DNA of 64,000 bases from Leucobacter muris. GTDB lineage: Bacteria > Actinomycetota > Actinomycetes > Actinomycetales > Microbacteriaceae. Below are positions 20,176 to 28,786 of this stretch, piece by piece. The DNA lies in contig NZ_CP035037.1 in assembly GCF_004028235.1 (NCBI RefSeq), positions 1,240,001 to 1,304,000 on the forward strand, in the 5' to 3' direction. Below the pieces are notes generated by a model. That model worked only from the letters and a program-made list of their open reading frames with translations, searched no databases and was not told the origin of the DNA. How positions within the stretch are numbered: position 1 is the first letter of the stretch; every line of letters starts with the position of its first letter. The position numbers and the translations under genes are program-made.

Positions 20176-20598
20176 TCACCCCTCGCGACGCTTCGGCCGG
20201 CGCGAGCGTCGCACGTAACCGCCGTCCTCGAGCCCCGCCTCGATCTCGAAGCGGTTGCGCAGCGGATCCCGCCCCGCGAGCAGGTAGAGCAGCGGCATCG
20301 CGAAACCGTAGCGCCGCCACTGCTCGCGGTGCACCAGCTCGTGCCGCAGCACCGCCGCCCCCGTGTTGCGGTCGGTGAGATAGCAAGCCCCCACGCAGCT
20401 GCCGCCGCGCCCGAACGTCCACTTCGGCATGCCGCTGAACACCCAGAGCCCCTCGTGGCGCCGCACCTCGCCCGTGCTCCAGATGGAGCCCCAGGCGAAC
20501 CCGACCGCCGTCGCGTAGAGGTACCCCAGCCGTGCGAGGGGCCACCGTCCGTGCCGGGTGCTCCGCTGACCCGCCTCCGTGCGCTCTGGTGCCGTCAC
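20176..20598 (-). CDS. Uncharacterised 140-residue protein with a HExxH motif
   Basis: The start GTG 20598-20596 overlaps the stop of the ureohydrolase-like gene as GTGA, so the two are coupled. Residues 30-50 are mildly hydrophobic (LGYLYATAVGFAWGSIW). A Cys pair (GGSCVGACYL) is followed by AAVLRHELVHREQWRRYG, where HELVH could bind zinc. Similar proteins in this family are often labelled Fe-S oxidoreductase without evidence; I see only two cysteines, so a cluster is unlikely. The function is unknown. A small metalloprotease-like fold is one possibility. Confidence 0.7.
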   Translation of the reverse strand: MTAPERTEAGQRSTRHGRWPLARLGYLYATAVGFAWGSIWSTGEVRRHEGLWVFSGMPKWTFGRGGSCVGACYLTDRNTGAAVLRHELVHREQWRRYGFAMPLLYLLAGRDPLRNRFEIEAGLEDGGYVRRSRRPKRREG

Positions 20599-21482
20599 CG
20601 CGCCGTCCCCGAAGTGAGCGCCGCGAGCACGCGCAGCACCGTCGGCAGATCCTCGGCCGCGGCGGAGGCGCTGGCGGGCGCGAACTCGCAGATCGAGGCG
20701 CCCGCGAGCGGCAGCGACGCCACGGCCGCCCGGATCGCCGCCGTCAGCTGAGCGACCGTCACCCCGAAGGGCACCGCCTCGTGGACGGCTGAGAACTCGG
20801 CGGGATCGAGCACGTCGAAGTCGACGTGCACGTAGACGCACTCGGCACCCGAATCCGCGAGCCGATCCCGAACCGCGGCCGCGAGCGCATCGGGATCCGG
20901 GCGCTGCTCGGGATCCGTCACGCCCGCGATCGACACCGGATCCAGCACGTGCACGCCGCGCCGCTCGATCTCGGCGTCCTCCTCGGGATCGATCGCCCGC
21001 GTGCCGATCAGGGTCAGCAGCGCGGGATCGATCGGGGCTTCGCAGGCCAGGTCGGGGGAGCCCTCGCCCAGGGCGTGCCGCAGCGTCATGCCCGACGCTG
21101 CGCCCGAGGGCGACGTGCTCGGATGCTGCAGATCGGGGTGGGCGTCGAACCACAGCACGGCGAGACGATCCGCTCCGTGCGCGCGCACCGAGGCCTCGAG
21201 CCCCGCGAGCGACGAGGCGCAGTCGCCCCCGACGATCACCGGGGGCGCATCGCCGAGCTCGACGATGGCCTCGCGCGCGGCGTCACGCGCGCGCAGCAGG
21301 CTGCTGAGCCGCGCCACGGGCGTGCCCATGGCATCGCCGGCCTCGAGCGGCACCGGCACCTCGCGAGTCGCGGAGGCAGGCAGATCCTCCCGCAGCGCCT
21401 CGGCCCCCTCGGCGAGTTGCATCGCGCGCGAAGACGCGGATCCCTGCCACTCCGGCATCATCAGGAACACGGGTTTCGACAC
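20595..21482 (-). CDS. Arginase/ureohydrolase-fold protein
   Basis: 295 residues from GTG 21482 (VSKPVFLMMPEWQG), with GAGGAG 5 nt upstream. Metal-binding motifs are present but partly altered: GGDCASS (family GGDHS, so the His ligand is a Cys), WFDAHPD (family DAHxD) and HVDFDVLDP (family DxDxxDP). The fold is clearly that of arginase, agmatinase and formimidoglutamase. The His-to-Cys change makes the substrate and metal uncertain. It is coupled to the HExxH protein downstream. Confidence 0.8.
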   Translation of the reverse strand: MSKPVFLMMPEWQGSASSRAMQLAEGAEALREDLPASATREVPVPLEAGDAMGTPVARLSSLLRARDAAREAIVELGDAPPVIVGGDCASSLAGLEASVRAHGADRLAVLWFDAHPDLQHPSTSPSGAASGMTLRHALGEGSPDLACEAPIDPALLTLIGTRAIDPEEDAEIERRGVHVLDPVSIAGVTDPEQRPDPDALAAAVRDRLADSGAECVYVHVDFDVLDPAEFSAVHEAVPFGVTVAQLTAAIRAAVASLPLAGASICEFAPASASAAAEDLPTVLRVLAALTSGTAR

Positions 21483-21642
21483 AGCGCCTCCTCGCCTCGT
21501 GCACCCCTCCAGGATACTCCGCGGGAGCACCGAACCGGACGTTTCTTCCCGAGGCCTCCGCCCAGCGGGCGGCGTCGATCCGCTCGGAACGGGAGGCCGA
21601 GCGGCTGCTGGCTCGCCCCCGTTGCGCCTCCGCTCGGGCTCG

Positions 21643-21810
21643 GCCCTGCCCCTCGCTTCGCTCCGTGGGCTGCCGCCGTGTGCGGCACTGGGCTGAGCGC
21701 GAACGCTGCGCGTCCGCTTATGCTCAGCCCTGCCCCTCGCTTCGCTCCGTGGGCTGCCGCCGTGTGCGGCACTGGGCTGAGCGCGAACGCTGCGCGTCCG
21801 CTTATGCTCA
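21643..21810. repeat. Perfect 84-bp tandem duplication ending in the DUF3097 stop codon
   Basis: Copies 21643-21726 and 21727-21810 are identical. Each contains a nested hairpin: outer arms GGGCTGAGC and GCTCAGCCC, inner arms GCGAACGC and GCGTCCGC with one mismatch. The DUF3097 stop lies in the last three bases of copy two, so the duplicated unit starts right at the gene end. The rest of this 325-bp spacer (21483-21642) shows no gene and no clear signal. Confidence 0.9.
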
Positions 21811-22644
21811 GCCCACCGTGACGAAGTCGATGAGATGCTCGACGCGTCCCACCAGCTCGGGTTCGAGGTCGCGGAAGTCGCGCACGCGGCCGCGGATGCG
21901 CGCCCAGGCGTCGGCGATGTCGGCGGGCTCGTCCGAGGGCCAGCCGAGCGCGCGGCAGATGCCCGTCTTCCACTCGATCGACCGCGGAATCTCGGGCCAC
22001 GCCTCGAGCCCCACCCGCGCGGGCTTCACCGCCTGCCAGATATCGACGAACGGGTGGCCGACGATGAGCACATGCGCGCCGAACGGACCCCCGGCGATCG
22101 CCTCAGCGATCCGCGTCTCCTTGCTGCCGCGCACCAGGTGATCGAGCAGCACGCCCGCCCGCCGATCCGCGGCCGGGCCGAACTCTGCGAGCACCTGTTC
22201 GAGGTTGTCGGCGCCCTGCAGCAGTTCGACCACCACGCCCTCGACGCGCAGGTCGTCGCCCCACACCTGCTCGACCAGTTCGGCGTCGTGCTTGCCCTCC
22301 ACGAAGATGCGGCTCGGCATCGCGACCCGCGCCCGCTGCTGCGGGGCGGCGAACGAGCCCGACGCCGTGCGCTGCCTCCCGGCCGGCTTGCGCTTCGGCG
22401 CCACGAGCCGCACCGGCTCGCCGTCGATGAGGAAGCCGTCGCTCAGGGGGAACGCGCGCACCTTCCCGCGGAAATCCTCGAGCTGCACGAGCCCTTCCCT
22501 CGCGCCCACGACGGCGCCGCACCACTCGGTCTCGCTGTGCTCGACGACGAGGCCGCGCGAGAGCGGCACCTCGCGCCGCTGCACCGGGCCGCGGCGGGGC
22601 TTCATCCTGGCGAGGGGGTCGTCGTCGTAGCGCGGGTCGAACAC
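21808..22644 (-). CDS. DUF3097 family protein
   Basis: 278 residues, matching the actinobacterial DUF3097 family in start (MFDPRYDDDPL), middle and end. A small beta-rich N-terminal part (about 30-85) is followed by a segment PSRIFVEGKHDAELVEQVWG and GVLLDHLVRGSKETRIAEAI. FVEGKHDAEL followed by a strand ending in LLDH recalls the Toprim fold (E in VEG, then a DxD-like turn), as in small primase-like or RNase M5-like proteins. That link is inference. The gene is monocistronic, and its stop lies in the tandem duplication. Confidence 0.8.
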   Translation of the reverse strand: MFDPRYDDDPLARMKPRRGPVQRREVPLSRGLVVEHSETEWCGAVVGAREGLVQLEDFRGKVRAFPLSDGFLIDGEPVRLVAPKRKPAGRQRTASGSFAAPQQRARVAMPSRIFVEGKHDAELVEQVWGDDLRVEGVVVELLQGADNLEQVLAEFGPAADRRAGVLLDHLVRGSKETRIAEAIAGGPFGAHVLIVGHPFVDIWQAVKPARVGLEAWPEIPRSIEWKTGICRALGWPSDEPADIADAWARIRGRVRDFRDLEPELVGRVEHLIDFVTVG

Positions 22645-22748
22645 GTAACCCGAGCCTAGCGCGCGGCGCCGCCCGATGTCTGCCCCGACGAGGAGTGCCG
22701 GAGGGGCTCGGCCTCCGCCCCTGCCGTCGAGCCAGATAGGCTGGGCCG

Positions 22749-24107
22749 GTGAGCGACGACCCCGACGAGCCGGCAGCCCGGCGACGCGGCCTGCGAGGGC
22801 TGCTCGTCGACACCACCCCGCTGACCGCGAGCCCCGCGTTCGCGAAGCTCTGGACCGGCACCTCGGTCACTCAGATCGGCGCGCAGGTCACGATCGTCGC
22901 GGTGAGCCTGCACATCTACGAGATCACCCACTCCACGCTCGCGGTGTCGTTCGTGGCGCTGTGGGCGCTCGGCCCCATGATCCTCGCCGGTTTCGTGGGC
23001 GGCGCGCTCGCCGACTCCTTCGACCGGCGCACGGTCGCGCTCGTCACCGCGATCGTCGCGTGGTGCAGCACGGGCACGCTCGCGCTCATCGCCTTCCTCG
23101 GGGTCGAGACGACCTGGCCCTACTACGCGCTCGCCGCGGTGAACGCCGCGTCCGCGACGATCAAGGGTGCGGCGCAGGGTGCGATCCTGCCCCGTCTGCT
23201 CCCGACGCAGCTGCTGCCGGCGGCGGCGGCCCTCAGCGGCATCACGATGGGGTTGGCCGTGACCGTGGGGCCGGCGGTCGCGGGTGTGCTCGTCGCGACG
23301 GTGGGCTTCTCGTGGACGTACCTGCTCGACGTGGTGCTGTTCACCGGCGCCTTCCTCGGGATCATGAGTCTGCCGCCGATCGCGCCCGACGGTCGCCGCC
23401 GCGGCATCGGCATCGGGTCGGTGGTCGACAGCATGCGGTTCCTGCGGCGCGCGCCGAACGTGCGCGCCACCTTCGTCTGGGACCTGATCGCGATGATCCT
23501 GGGGCAGCCGCGCGTCGTGTTCCCCGCCGCGGGGGCGATCGTGCTGGGCGGCGGGCCCGTGACCGTGGGCATCCTCACCGCGTCGTTCGCGATCGGCGCG
23601 CTGCTCAGCGGCCTTGTCTCCGGGCCGCTGGGAGGCGTGCGCCGACAGGGGCGGGCGGTGACGCTCGCGGTCGCGGCGTTCGGGATCTGCACGGCCCTCT
23701 TCGGGGTCGTCCTGCTGCTCGCTTCGCTGGGCGTCGACGAGCGCCTGGTCGCGATGGTCGCGGTCGACGACGACTCCTTCATCCCGGCCAACGTCGTCGC
23801 GATCGTGCTCGCGGGCGTCGCGCTCGCGGGGGCGGGCGCGGCCGACAACGTGAGCGCCGTGTTCCGCACCACCATCCTGCAGGCGGCGGCGCCCGACGAC
23901 GTTCGCGGCCGCATGCAGGGCCTCTTCTACGTGGTGGTGGCGGGCGGGCCGCGCGTGGGCGACCTCGTGGCGGGCGGTCTCGCGACGCTCTTCGCGCTCT
24001 GGGCCTCGCCGCTCGTGGGCGGCGCGCTCATCTTCGGCATCATGCTCGTGCTGCTGCGCACGGCGCGCGGCTTCCAGCGTTACGACGCGCACCGGCCGAC
24101 GCCGTAG
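22749..24107 (+). CDS. MFS transporter (MFS_3/EntS-like exporter)
   Basis: 452 residues from GTG 22749. About 12 hydrophobic helices are visible, with the motif-A loop GGALADSFDRRTVAL after helix 2 and a long cytoplasmic middle. The layout (LWTGTSVTQIGAQVTIVAVS at the first helix) fits the MFS_3/EntS group of exporters. Substrate is unknown. Its 3' end is followed by a hairpin repeat (24157-24212) before the acyl-CoA gene. Confidence 0.87.
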   Translation: MSDDPDEPAARRRGLRGLLVDTTPLTASPAFAKLWTGTSVTQIGAQVTIVAVSLHIYEITHSTLAVSFVALWALGPMILAGFVGGALADSFDRRTVALVTAIVAWCSTGTLALIAFLGVETTWPYYALAAVNAASATIKGAAQGAILPRLLPTQLLPAAAALSGITMGLAVTVGPAVAGVLVATVGFSWTYLLDVVLFTGAFLGIMSLPPIAPDGRRRGIGIGSVVDSMRFLRRAPNVRATFVWDLIAMILGQPRVVFPAAGAIVLGGGPVTVGILTASFAIGALLSGLVSGPLGGVRRQGRAVTLAVAAFGICTALFGVVLLLASLGVDERLVAMVAVDDDSFIPANVVAIVLAGVALAGAGAADNVSAVFRTTILQAAAPDDVRGRMQGLFYVVVAGGPRVGDLVAGGLATLFALWASPLVGGALIFGIMLVLLRTARGFQRYDAHRPTP

Positions 24108-24156
24108 CGCGCCGCCGGATCCGCCCGCCCTGCCCCGCCGCGCGATCCGCACCCGC

Positions 24157-24212
24157 CGAAAGGCGGATTTCGCACACGAGCACCCTCGTGCGCATGCGAA
24201 ATCCGCCTTTCG
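24157..24212. repeat. 18-bp-stem hairpin with nested loop hairpin
   Basis: Arms CGAAAGGCGGATTTCGCA (24157-24174) and its exact complement (24195-24212) enclose a 20-nt loop that itself forms CACGAG/CTCGTG. It lies between two co-oriented genes. The arm is related to those at 26879 and 42082 (shared core AGGCGG). Confidence 0.85.
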
Positions 24213-24284
24213 AGGCACGCAGCGCAGCCACTCACCATAGGAGCCCGTCTCGGAGCAGCCCCGCCCGGATGGTACGTTGCAGGC

Positions 24285-25355
24285 ATGAGCACCGACGCGT
24301 CCCAGATCGCCCCAGAACCGCTCGTGATCGCCCGCCGCGAGGGCGCGATCACGCGCGTCACGCTCAACCGGCCCCGCGCGATCAACGCGCTCAACCTCGA
24401 GATGTTCGGCCTGGTCGGCGACGCGCTCGAGGCGGCGCAGCGCGACGGATCCGCGGCGATCCTGCTCGACGGGGCGGGGGAGCGCGGCTTCTGCGGCGGC
24501 GGCGACATCAAGGAGATCTCGGGCGGCGACACGATGCGGATCCTCGCGACCGAGTACCGCCTCGATCTCGCGCTCGCGGAGTCGCCCGTGCCGGTGGTGG
24601 GCCTCATGGACGGCATCACGATGGGCGGCGGCATCGGCATCGCCGGGCACGCGCGGCACCGGGTGGTGACGCAGCGCAGCCGCCTCGCTATGCCTGAGGC
24701 GCGCATCGGGATCGTGCCCGACGTGGGCGGGCACCTGCTGCTGGCGCGGGCGCCCGGCCACCTCGGCGAGCTGCTCGCGGTGACCGCCGGCGAGATGGGC
24801 CCGGGCGACGCGATCGCCCTGGGATTCGCCGATCGCTTCGTGCCCTCGGAACGGCTCGACGCGCTGGGCGAGGCGCTGGCCGGGGGCGAGGATCCCGCCG
24901 CTGCGTGCGCCCGCTTCGCCGAGGCCGCCCCGCGATCGACCGTGCTCGAGGCGCGGGAGTGGTGGGAGCCGATCGCGGAGGAAGCGCTCGGCGAGGCTCA
25001 CGCGCCGGCTTCGGAGGACGCTGCGGGCGCGGCGCTGCGAGTCGTGCGCGCGCTCGAGGCGGCGGGCGAACGCGGAGGAGCCGAGGCGGCGGCCGCGGCC
25101 GCGACGGTGCGCGCGATGTGCCCCGTGTCCGTGGCGGTGACGCTCGCGCAGATCGATCGCACGCGCCGACTCGGGCTGGGGCTCCCCGAGGTGCTCGCCG
25201 ACGACCTGCGCGTGCTGGGGCGCGTGGCGCCGCGACCCGACTTCGCGGAGGGCGTGCGCGCCCAGGTGATCGACAAGGATCGCAGCCCGCGCTGGTCGCC
25301 GGCCCGCATCGAGGACCTCGACCCGTCGGAGCTCGTGGAGATCCTGGCCCCCTAG
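24285..25355 (+). CDS. Enoyl-CoA hydratase/isomerase family, 3-hydroxyisobutyryl-CoA hydrolase-like
   Basis: 356 residues from ATG 24285. The crotonase fold shows GFCGGGDIKE and MGGGIGIAGHARHRVVTQ for the oxyanion hole, and the catalytic-site strand MPEARIGIVPDVGG. The C-terminal DFAEGVRAQVIDKDRSPRW is specific to 3-hydroxyisobutyryl-CoA hydrolases rather than hydratases. That enzyme releases 3-hydroxyisobutyrate in valine breakdown. No other valine-catabolic gene is adjacent. Confidence 0.85.
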   Translation: MSTDASQIAPEPLVIARREGAITRVTLNRPRAINALNLEMFGLVGDALEAAQRDGSAAILLDGAGERGFCGGGDIKEISGGDTMRILATEYRLDLALAESPVPVVGLMDGITMGGGIGIAGHARHRVVTQRSRLAMPEARIGIVPDVGGHLLLARAPGHLGELLAVTAGEMGPGDAIALGFADRFVPSERLDALGEALAGGEDPAAACARFAEAAPRSTVLEAREWWEPIAEEALGEAHAPASEDAAGAALRVVRALEAAGERGGAEAAAAAATVRAMCPVSVAVTLAQIDRTRRLGLGLPEVLADDLRVLGRVAPRPDFAEGVRAQVIDKDRSPRWSPARIEDLDPSELVEILAP

Positions 25356-25481
25356 CGCGGAGGCCTTCCTCAGGCCCCGCGAGTGCTCGAAACTGGCTCG
25401 AACCCGCGGCGATCGCGGCACTTCTCGACCACTCGGCGGGGCGGGGGATCGGACCGGCTCAGCACCCCGCCCGGGCCCGGC

Positions 25482-25838
25482 TCAGTGCGGGTCGCCGATG
25501 CAGAACTCGTTGCCGTGCGGATCGGCGAAGGTGTCCCACGAGAAGCCCTCCTCGCCGCGCCTGCCGAGATGGGCGGCGCCCGCCTCGACCCACTCGGCCA
25601 CCATGCGGTCGCGGTCGACGTCGGGGCTGCGGTCGAGGTCGAGGTGCACGCGGTTCTTGCCGGGGGCGACCGTCTCGACGCGCTGGAACCCCAGCGCCAC
25701 CGGAGCGTCGGGCGCGCGCACGATGCAGAACCAGCCGTCGGCGTCGTGCACGATCCGCCCGCCGAGACGCTCGGCCCACCAGGCGGCGAGGGGCCGCGGG
25801 TCCTCGGTGTCGACGGTGATCATGCCCAGCCGGATCAT
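25482..25838 (-). CDS. VOC (glyoxalase/bleomycin-resistance-like) protein
   Basis: 118 residues from ATG 25838 (MIRLGMITVDTEDPRPLAAW). The paired beta-alpha-beta units of the vicinal-oxygen-chelate fold are visible: WWAERLGG, KNRVHLDLD and DPHGNEFCIGDP. It matches the short Glyoxalase_6-like group with no assigned substrate. It is divergent from the DNA methyltransferase, 52 bp apart. Confidence 0.85.
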   Translation of the reverse strand: MIRLGMITVDTEDPRPLAAWWAERLGGRIVHDADGWFCIVRAPDAPVALGFQRVETVAPGKNRVHLDLDRSPDVDRDRMVAEWVEAGAAHLGRRGEEGFSWDTFADPHGNEFCIGDPH

Positions 25839-25890
25839 GGCGGCTCCGCTCGCTCGCAATGGATGTGGGGCTCCACGATACCCTGGGGGG

Positions 25891-26772
25891 ATGCACTGGA
25901 ACGCCGACGGCCCCGATCTGGTGGCCGCGGGCGACAACCTGCCGATCCTGCGCAGCCTGCCCGGCAGCGCGTTCTCGGTCGTGTACCTCGACCCGCCGTT
26001 CAACACGGGGCGGGCGCGGCAGATGGAACGGGTGCGCGGCACGCGGGTCAGCGCGGATCGCGGCGAGATCGGGCGGATCGAGCCGGCGAGCGGTGAGCGC
26101 CTGGGGTTCCGCGGGCAGGGCTACCGGGTGACGCGGGAGCGCACGCTCGCCTACGACGATCGTTTCGGCGACTACTGGGACTTCCTCGAGCCCCGCCTCG
26201 AGCAGGCCTGGCGGGTGCTGGCGCCCGACGGCACGCTCTATCTGCACCTCGACTACCGGGAGGTGCACTACGCGAAGGTGCTGCTCGACGCGCTCTTCGG
26301 CCCGGAATGCTTCATCAACGAGATCATCTGGGCCTACGATTTCGGGGCGCGCACGAAGCGCCGCTGGCCGCCGAAGCACGACAACATCCTGGTCTACGCG
26401 AAGCACCCCGATCACTACTTCTTCGACGCCGAGGCGGTGGATCGCGAGCCCTATATGGCGCCCGGGCTCGTGACGCCCGAGAAGGCCGAGCGGGGCAAGC
26501 TGCCGACCGACGTGTGGTGGCACACGATCGTCTCGCCGACGGGTCGGGAGCGCACGGGGTATCCGACGCAGAAGCCGCTCGGGGTGCTGCGCCGCATCGT
26601 GCAGGCCTCGTCGCGGCCGGGGGACTGGGTGCTGGACCCCTTCGCCGGCAGCGGCACGACGGGTGCGGCCGCGGCGGAGCTGGGGCGGCGCTTCATGCTG
26701 ATCGACGAGAATCCGGAGGCGATCGAGGTGATGCGCCGGCGGTTGGCCGGGGCGGCGCCGGTCTTCAGCTGA
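25891..26772 (+). CDS. Beta-class site-specific DNA methyltransferase (N6-A or N4-C), orphan
   Basis: 293 residues. The catalytic motif IV DPPFNTG is at 34-40 and comes before the S-adenosylmethionine motif I DPFAGSGTTG near residue 247. This order defines beta-class enzymes such as CcrM and M.HinfI relatives. In between, EIIWAYDFGARTKRRWPPKHDNILVY is the usual target-recognition context. No restriction endonuclease or vsr gene lies nearby, so it is probably a solitary epigenetic or phage-derived enzyme. The target sequence cannot be told. Confidence 0.88.
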   Translation: MHWNADGPDLVAAGDNLPILRSLPGSAFSVVYLDPPFNTGRARQMERVRGTRVSADRGEIGRIEPASGERLGFRGQGYRVTRERTLAYDDRFGDYWDFLEPRLEQAWRVLAPDGTLYLHLDYREVHYAKVLLDALFGPECFINEIIWAYDFGARTKRRWPPKHDNILVYAKHPDHYFFDAEAVDREPYMAPGLVTPEKAERGKLPTDVWWHTIVSPTGRERTGYPTQKPLGVLRRIVQASSRPGDWVLDPFAGSGTTGAAAAELGRRFMLIDENPEAIEVMRRRLAGAAPVFS

Positions 26773-26781
26773 GCCGCGGGT

Positions 26782-26860
<79 letters not shown>

Positions 26861-26878
26861 ACCGGGCTCGATTGCCCT

Positions 26879-26934
26879 CGAAAGGCGGGAAACGCCGCTG
26901 CCGGTGCGTCTGAAGCTGCGTTTCCCGCCTTTCG
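26879..26934. repeat. 17-bp-stem hairpin repeat
   Basis: Arms CGAAAGGCGGGAAACGC (26879-26895) and its exact complement (26918-26934) flank a 22-nt loop. It shares the start CGAAAGGCGG with the hairpin at 24157. It sits between two hexamer arrays. Confidence 0.82.
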
Positions 26935-27168
26935 GTCGGTGCCGTGCGGGATGCTGCGAGGTCGGGGCCGAGGTAGACGTCGATGTCAAGGTCGGGCCCA
27001 GGCCCAGGCCCAGGCCCAGGGGCAGGTTCAGAGCCAGAGGCGGATCCAGAGGCAGGGGCAGAGAATGAGCGGCTTCCCCGGGAGCACCGAGAACCGGGGA
27101 CCTGTGGTTCACGGGAGGCGAGGTTCGTTCAGGGTTGAGATGGACCACTCGGTGCGGATGCTGCCAGA

Positions 27169-28776
27169 ATGGGGGCCGTGGAGAAGCACAGCGAGCTGCC
27201 CCTCGTCATCGACCGCGACGCGGGAACGCCGCTGCCCGCGCAGCTGGCCGCCGCGCTGCGAGACGCGATCGACCGCGCCACGCTGCGGCCCGGAGAGGGC
27301 GTGCCGGCGACGCGGCGGTTGGCGAGCAGCCTCGGCGTCGCACGGGGAGTGGTCGTCGCCGCCTACGAGCAGCTGATCGCCGAGGGCTACCTGCGGGCGG
27401 AGCACGGGCGCGGCACGGTGGTGAATCCCGAGCTGGCGCCGGACCCCGAACGCCTCGGCGGGGTCGCCGGGGCGACGGGCGCCGGTGCCGGTGCCGAGGA
27501 TCCTCGGGCGGCCCGCGGCGCGGTCCGCTCCGCCGACTCCGGAACGACGATCGAGGGCGGGATCCGGATCGCGGAAGCGCCCGGGCCGGCCGGGCGGCCC
27601 GGGGGCGCCCGTCACGCGCCGGACGCCGATCCGGACCGCCTCGCCGACGCCGATCCGACGCCCCGACCGCCGCTCGCTCCGGGCACCCCGCTCACCGACG
27701 CCACCGAGCGTCCCGCCTGGCGCGCGGCGTGGCGCGCTGCCGTGGCGCGGGCCGACCGCCGCCCGCCCGCCCTCGGCGACCCGGCGCTGCGCCGCGAGAT
27801 CGTCGAGCATCTGCGCCTCGTGCGCGGCACCGCGAGGCCCGCCCGCGACGTGATCGTGACCGCGGGCGCCCGCGAGGGCCTCGGGCTGCTGCTCACCGCG
27901 CTCGGCACGACGCGCGGGCACGGCCTCGTGGTGGGCGTGGAGGATCCCGGCTACCCCTCGCTGCGCAGCGTCGCAGCGCGCCACGGCGCCCGCATCGTCT
28001 CGCTGCCGGTCGACGCCGAAGGCCTGCGCACCGACCGGCTGCCCGAGGGGCTGCTCGATCTCGTGATCGTCACGCCGAGCCACCAGTACCCCGTCGGCGG
28101 CTCACTGCCGCTGCCGCGGCGACGCGAGCTGCTCGAGTGGGCGGGGCGCACGGGTGTGGTGATCGTCGAGGACGACTACGACTCCGAACTGCGTCACGCG
28201 GGCGGGCCGCTGCCCGCGCTCGCCGCGCTCGACGACGCCGCATCGGGTTCGGTCATGACGCTCGGCACCTTCTCGAGCACGGTGACGCCGGCGCTCGCCG
28301 CGGGCTTCCTGCTGGCGCCCCGCAATCTGCGCGCGCTGCTCGAGCCGGTGCGGCAGGACCTCGGCTCGCCCGTCTCGGCCGTTGTGCAGCTGGCGCTCGC
28401 CGACTATCTCGCCACGGGGGAGCTGCGCCGCAACATCGCCCGGGTGCGCCGCCGTCATGCCGCGCGGCGCGACCTGATCTCGGAGCGCTTCGCCGGGGCG
28501 GGGCGCGTGCGGGTGCGCCCCATGAGCGGCGGTCTGCACGCGGTGCTCGAGTTCGAGGGCGTGGGCGCGTCGCGCCGCGAGGCCGCGGTGGTGGAGGCCG
28601 CGGCGCGCGAGACCACGGCGTTCCCCGCGGGCCTCGGGGTGGCGGCCCTCGGCGCTTACTGGCAGCATCGCAGCGCCGGTCGGGCGGCGGGGGTCGTGCT
28701 CGGCATGGGCGGCCCCGACGACGCCGAGTTCGCGGCCGCGATCGATCGTCTGCGCCGCATCCTGCTGGCGGTGTGA
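27169..28776 (+). CDS. MocR/PdxR-type GntR regulator with aminotransferase-like domain, PLP lysine missing
   Basis: 535 residues. A GntR winged helix (about 18-85; VPATRRLASSLGVARGVVVAAYEQL) is joined by a disordered Pro/Gly/Asp-rich linker of about 110 residues to an aminotransferase class I fold (about 195-535). The fold keeps DPGYPSLR and IVEDDYDSE, but the strand that should carry the PLP-binding lysine reads TLGTFSSTVTP, with Ser370 (AGC at 28276-28278) where relatives have GTFSKT. PLP could still bind non-covalently, but Schiff-base chemistry is lost. No obvious target operon is next to it. GTG 27178 is an alternative start. Confidence 0.85.
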   Translation: MGAVEKHSELPLVIDRDAGTPLPAQLAAALRDAIDRATLRPGEGVPATRRLASSLGVARGVVVAAYEQLIAEGYLRAEHGRGTVVNPELAPDPERLGGVAGATGAGAGAEDPRAARGAVRSADSGTTIEGGIRIAEAPGPAGRPGGARHAPDADPDRLADADPTPRPPLAPGTPLTDATERPAWRAAWRAAVARADRRPPALGDPALRREIVEHLRLVRGTARPARDVIVTAGAREGLGLLLTALGTTRGHGLVVGVEDPGYPSLRSVAARHGARIVSLPVDAEGLRTDRLPEGLLDLVIVTPSHQYPVGGSLPLPRRRELLEWAGRTGVVIVEDDYDSELRHAGGPLPALAALDDAASGSVMTLGTFSSTVTPALAAGFLLAPRNLRALLEPVRQDLGSPVSAVVQLALADYLATGELRRNIARVRRRHAARRDLISERFAGAGRVRVRPMSGGLHAVLEFEGVGASRREAAVVEAAARETTAFPAGLGVAALGAYWQHRSAGRAAGVVLGMGGPDDAEFAAAIDRLRRILLAV

Positions 28777-28786
28777 GCCGCGCCGG

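Noticed and set aside
22656..25421. A 921-residue minus-strand frame antisense to the MFS and acyl-CoA genes
   Set aside because: It is very rich in His, Arg and Asp with no domain, and both plus-strand genes beneath it are convincing.
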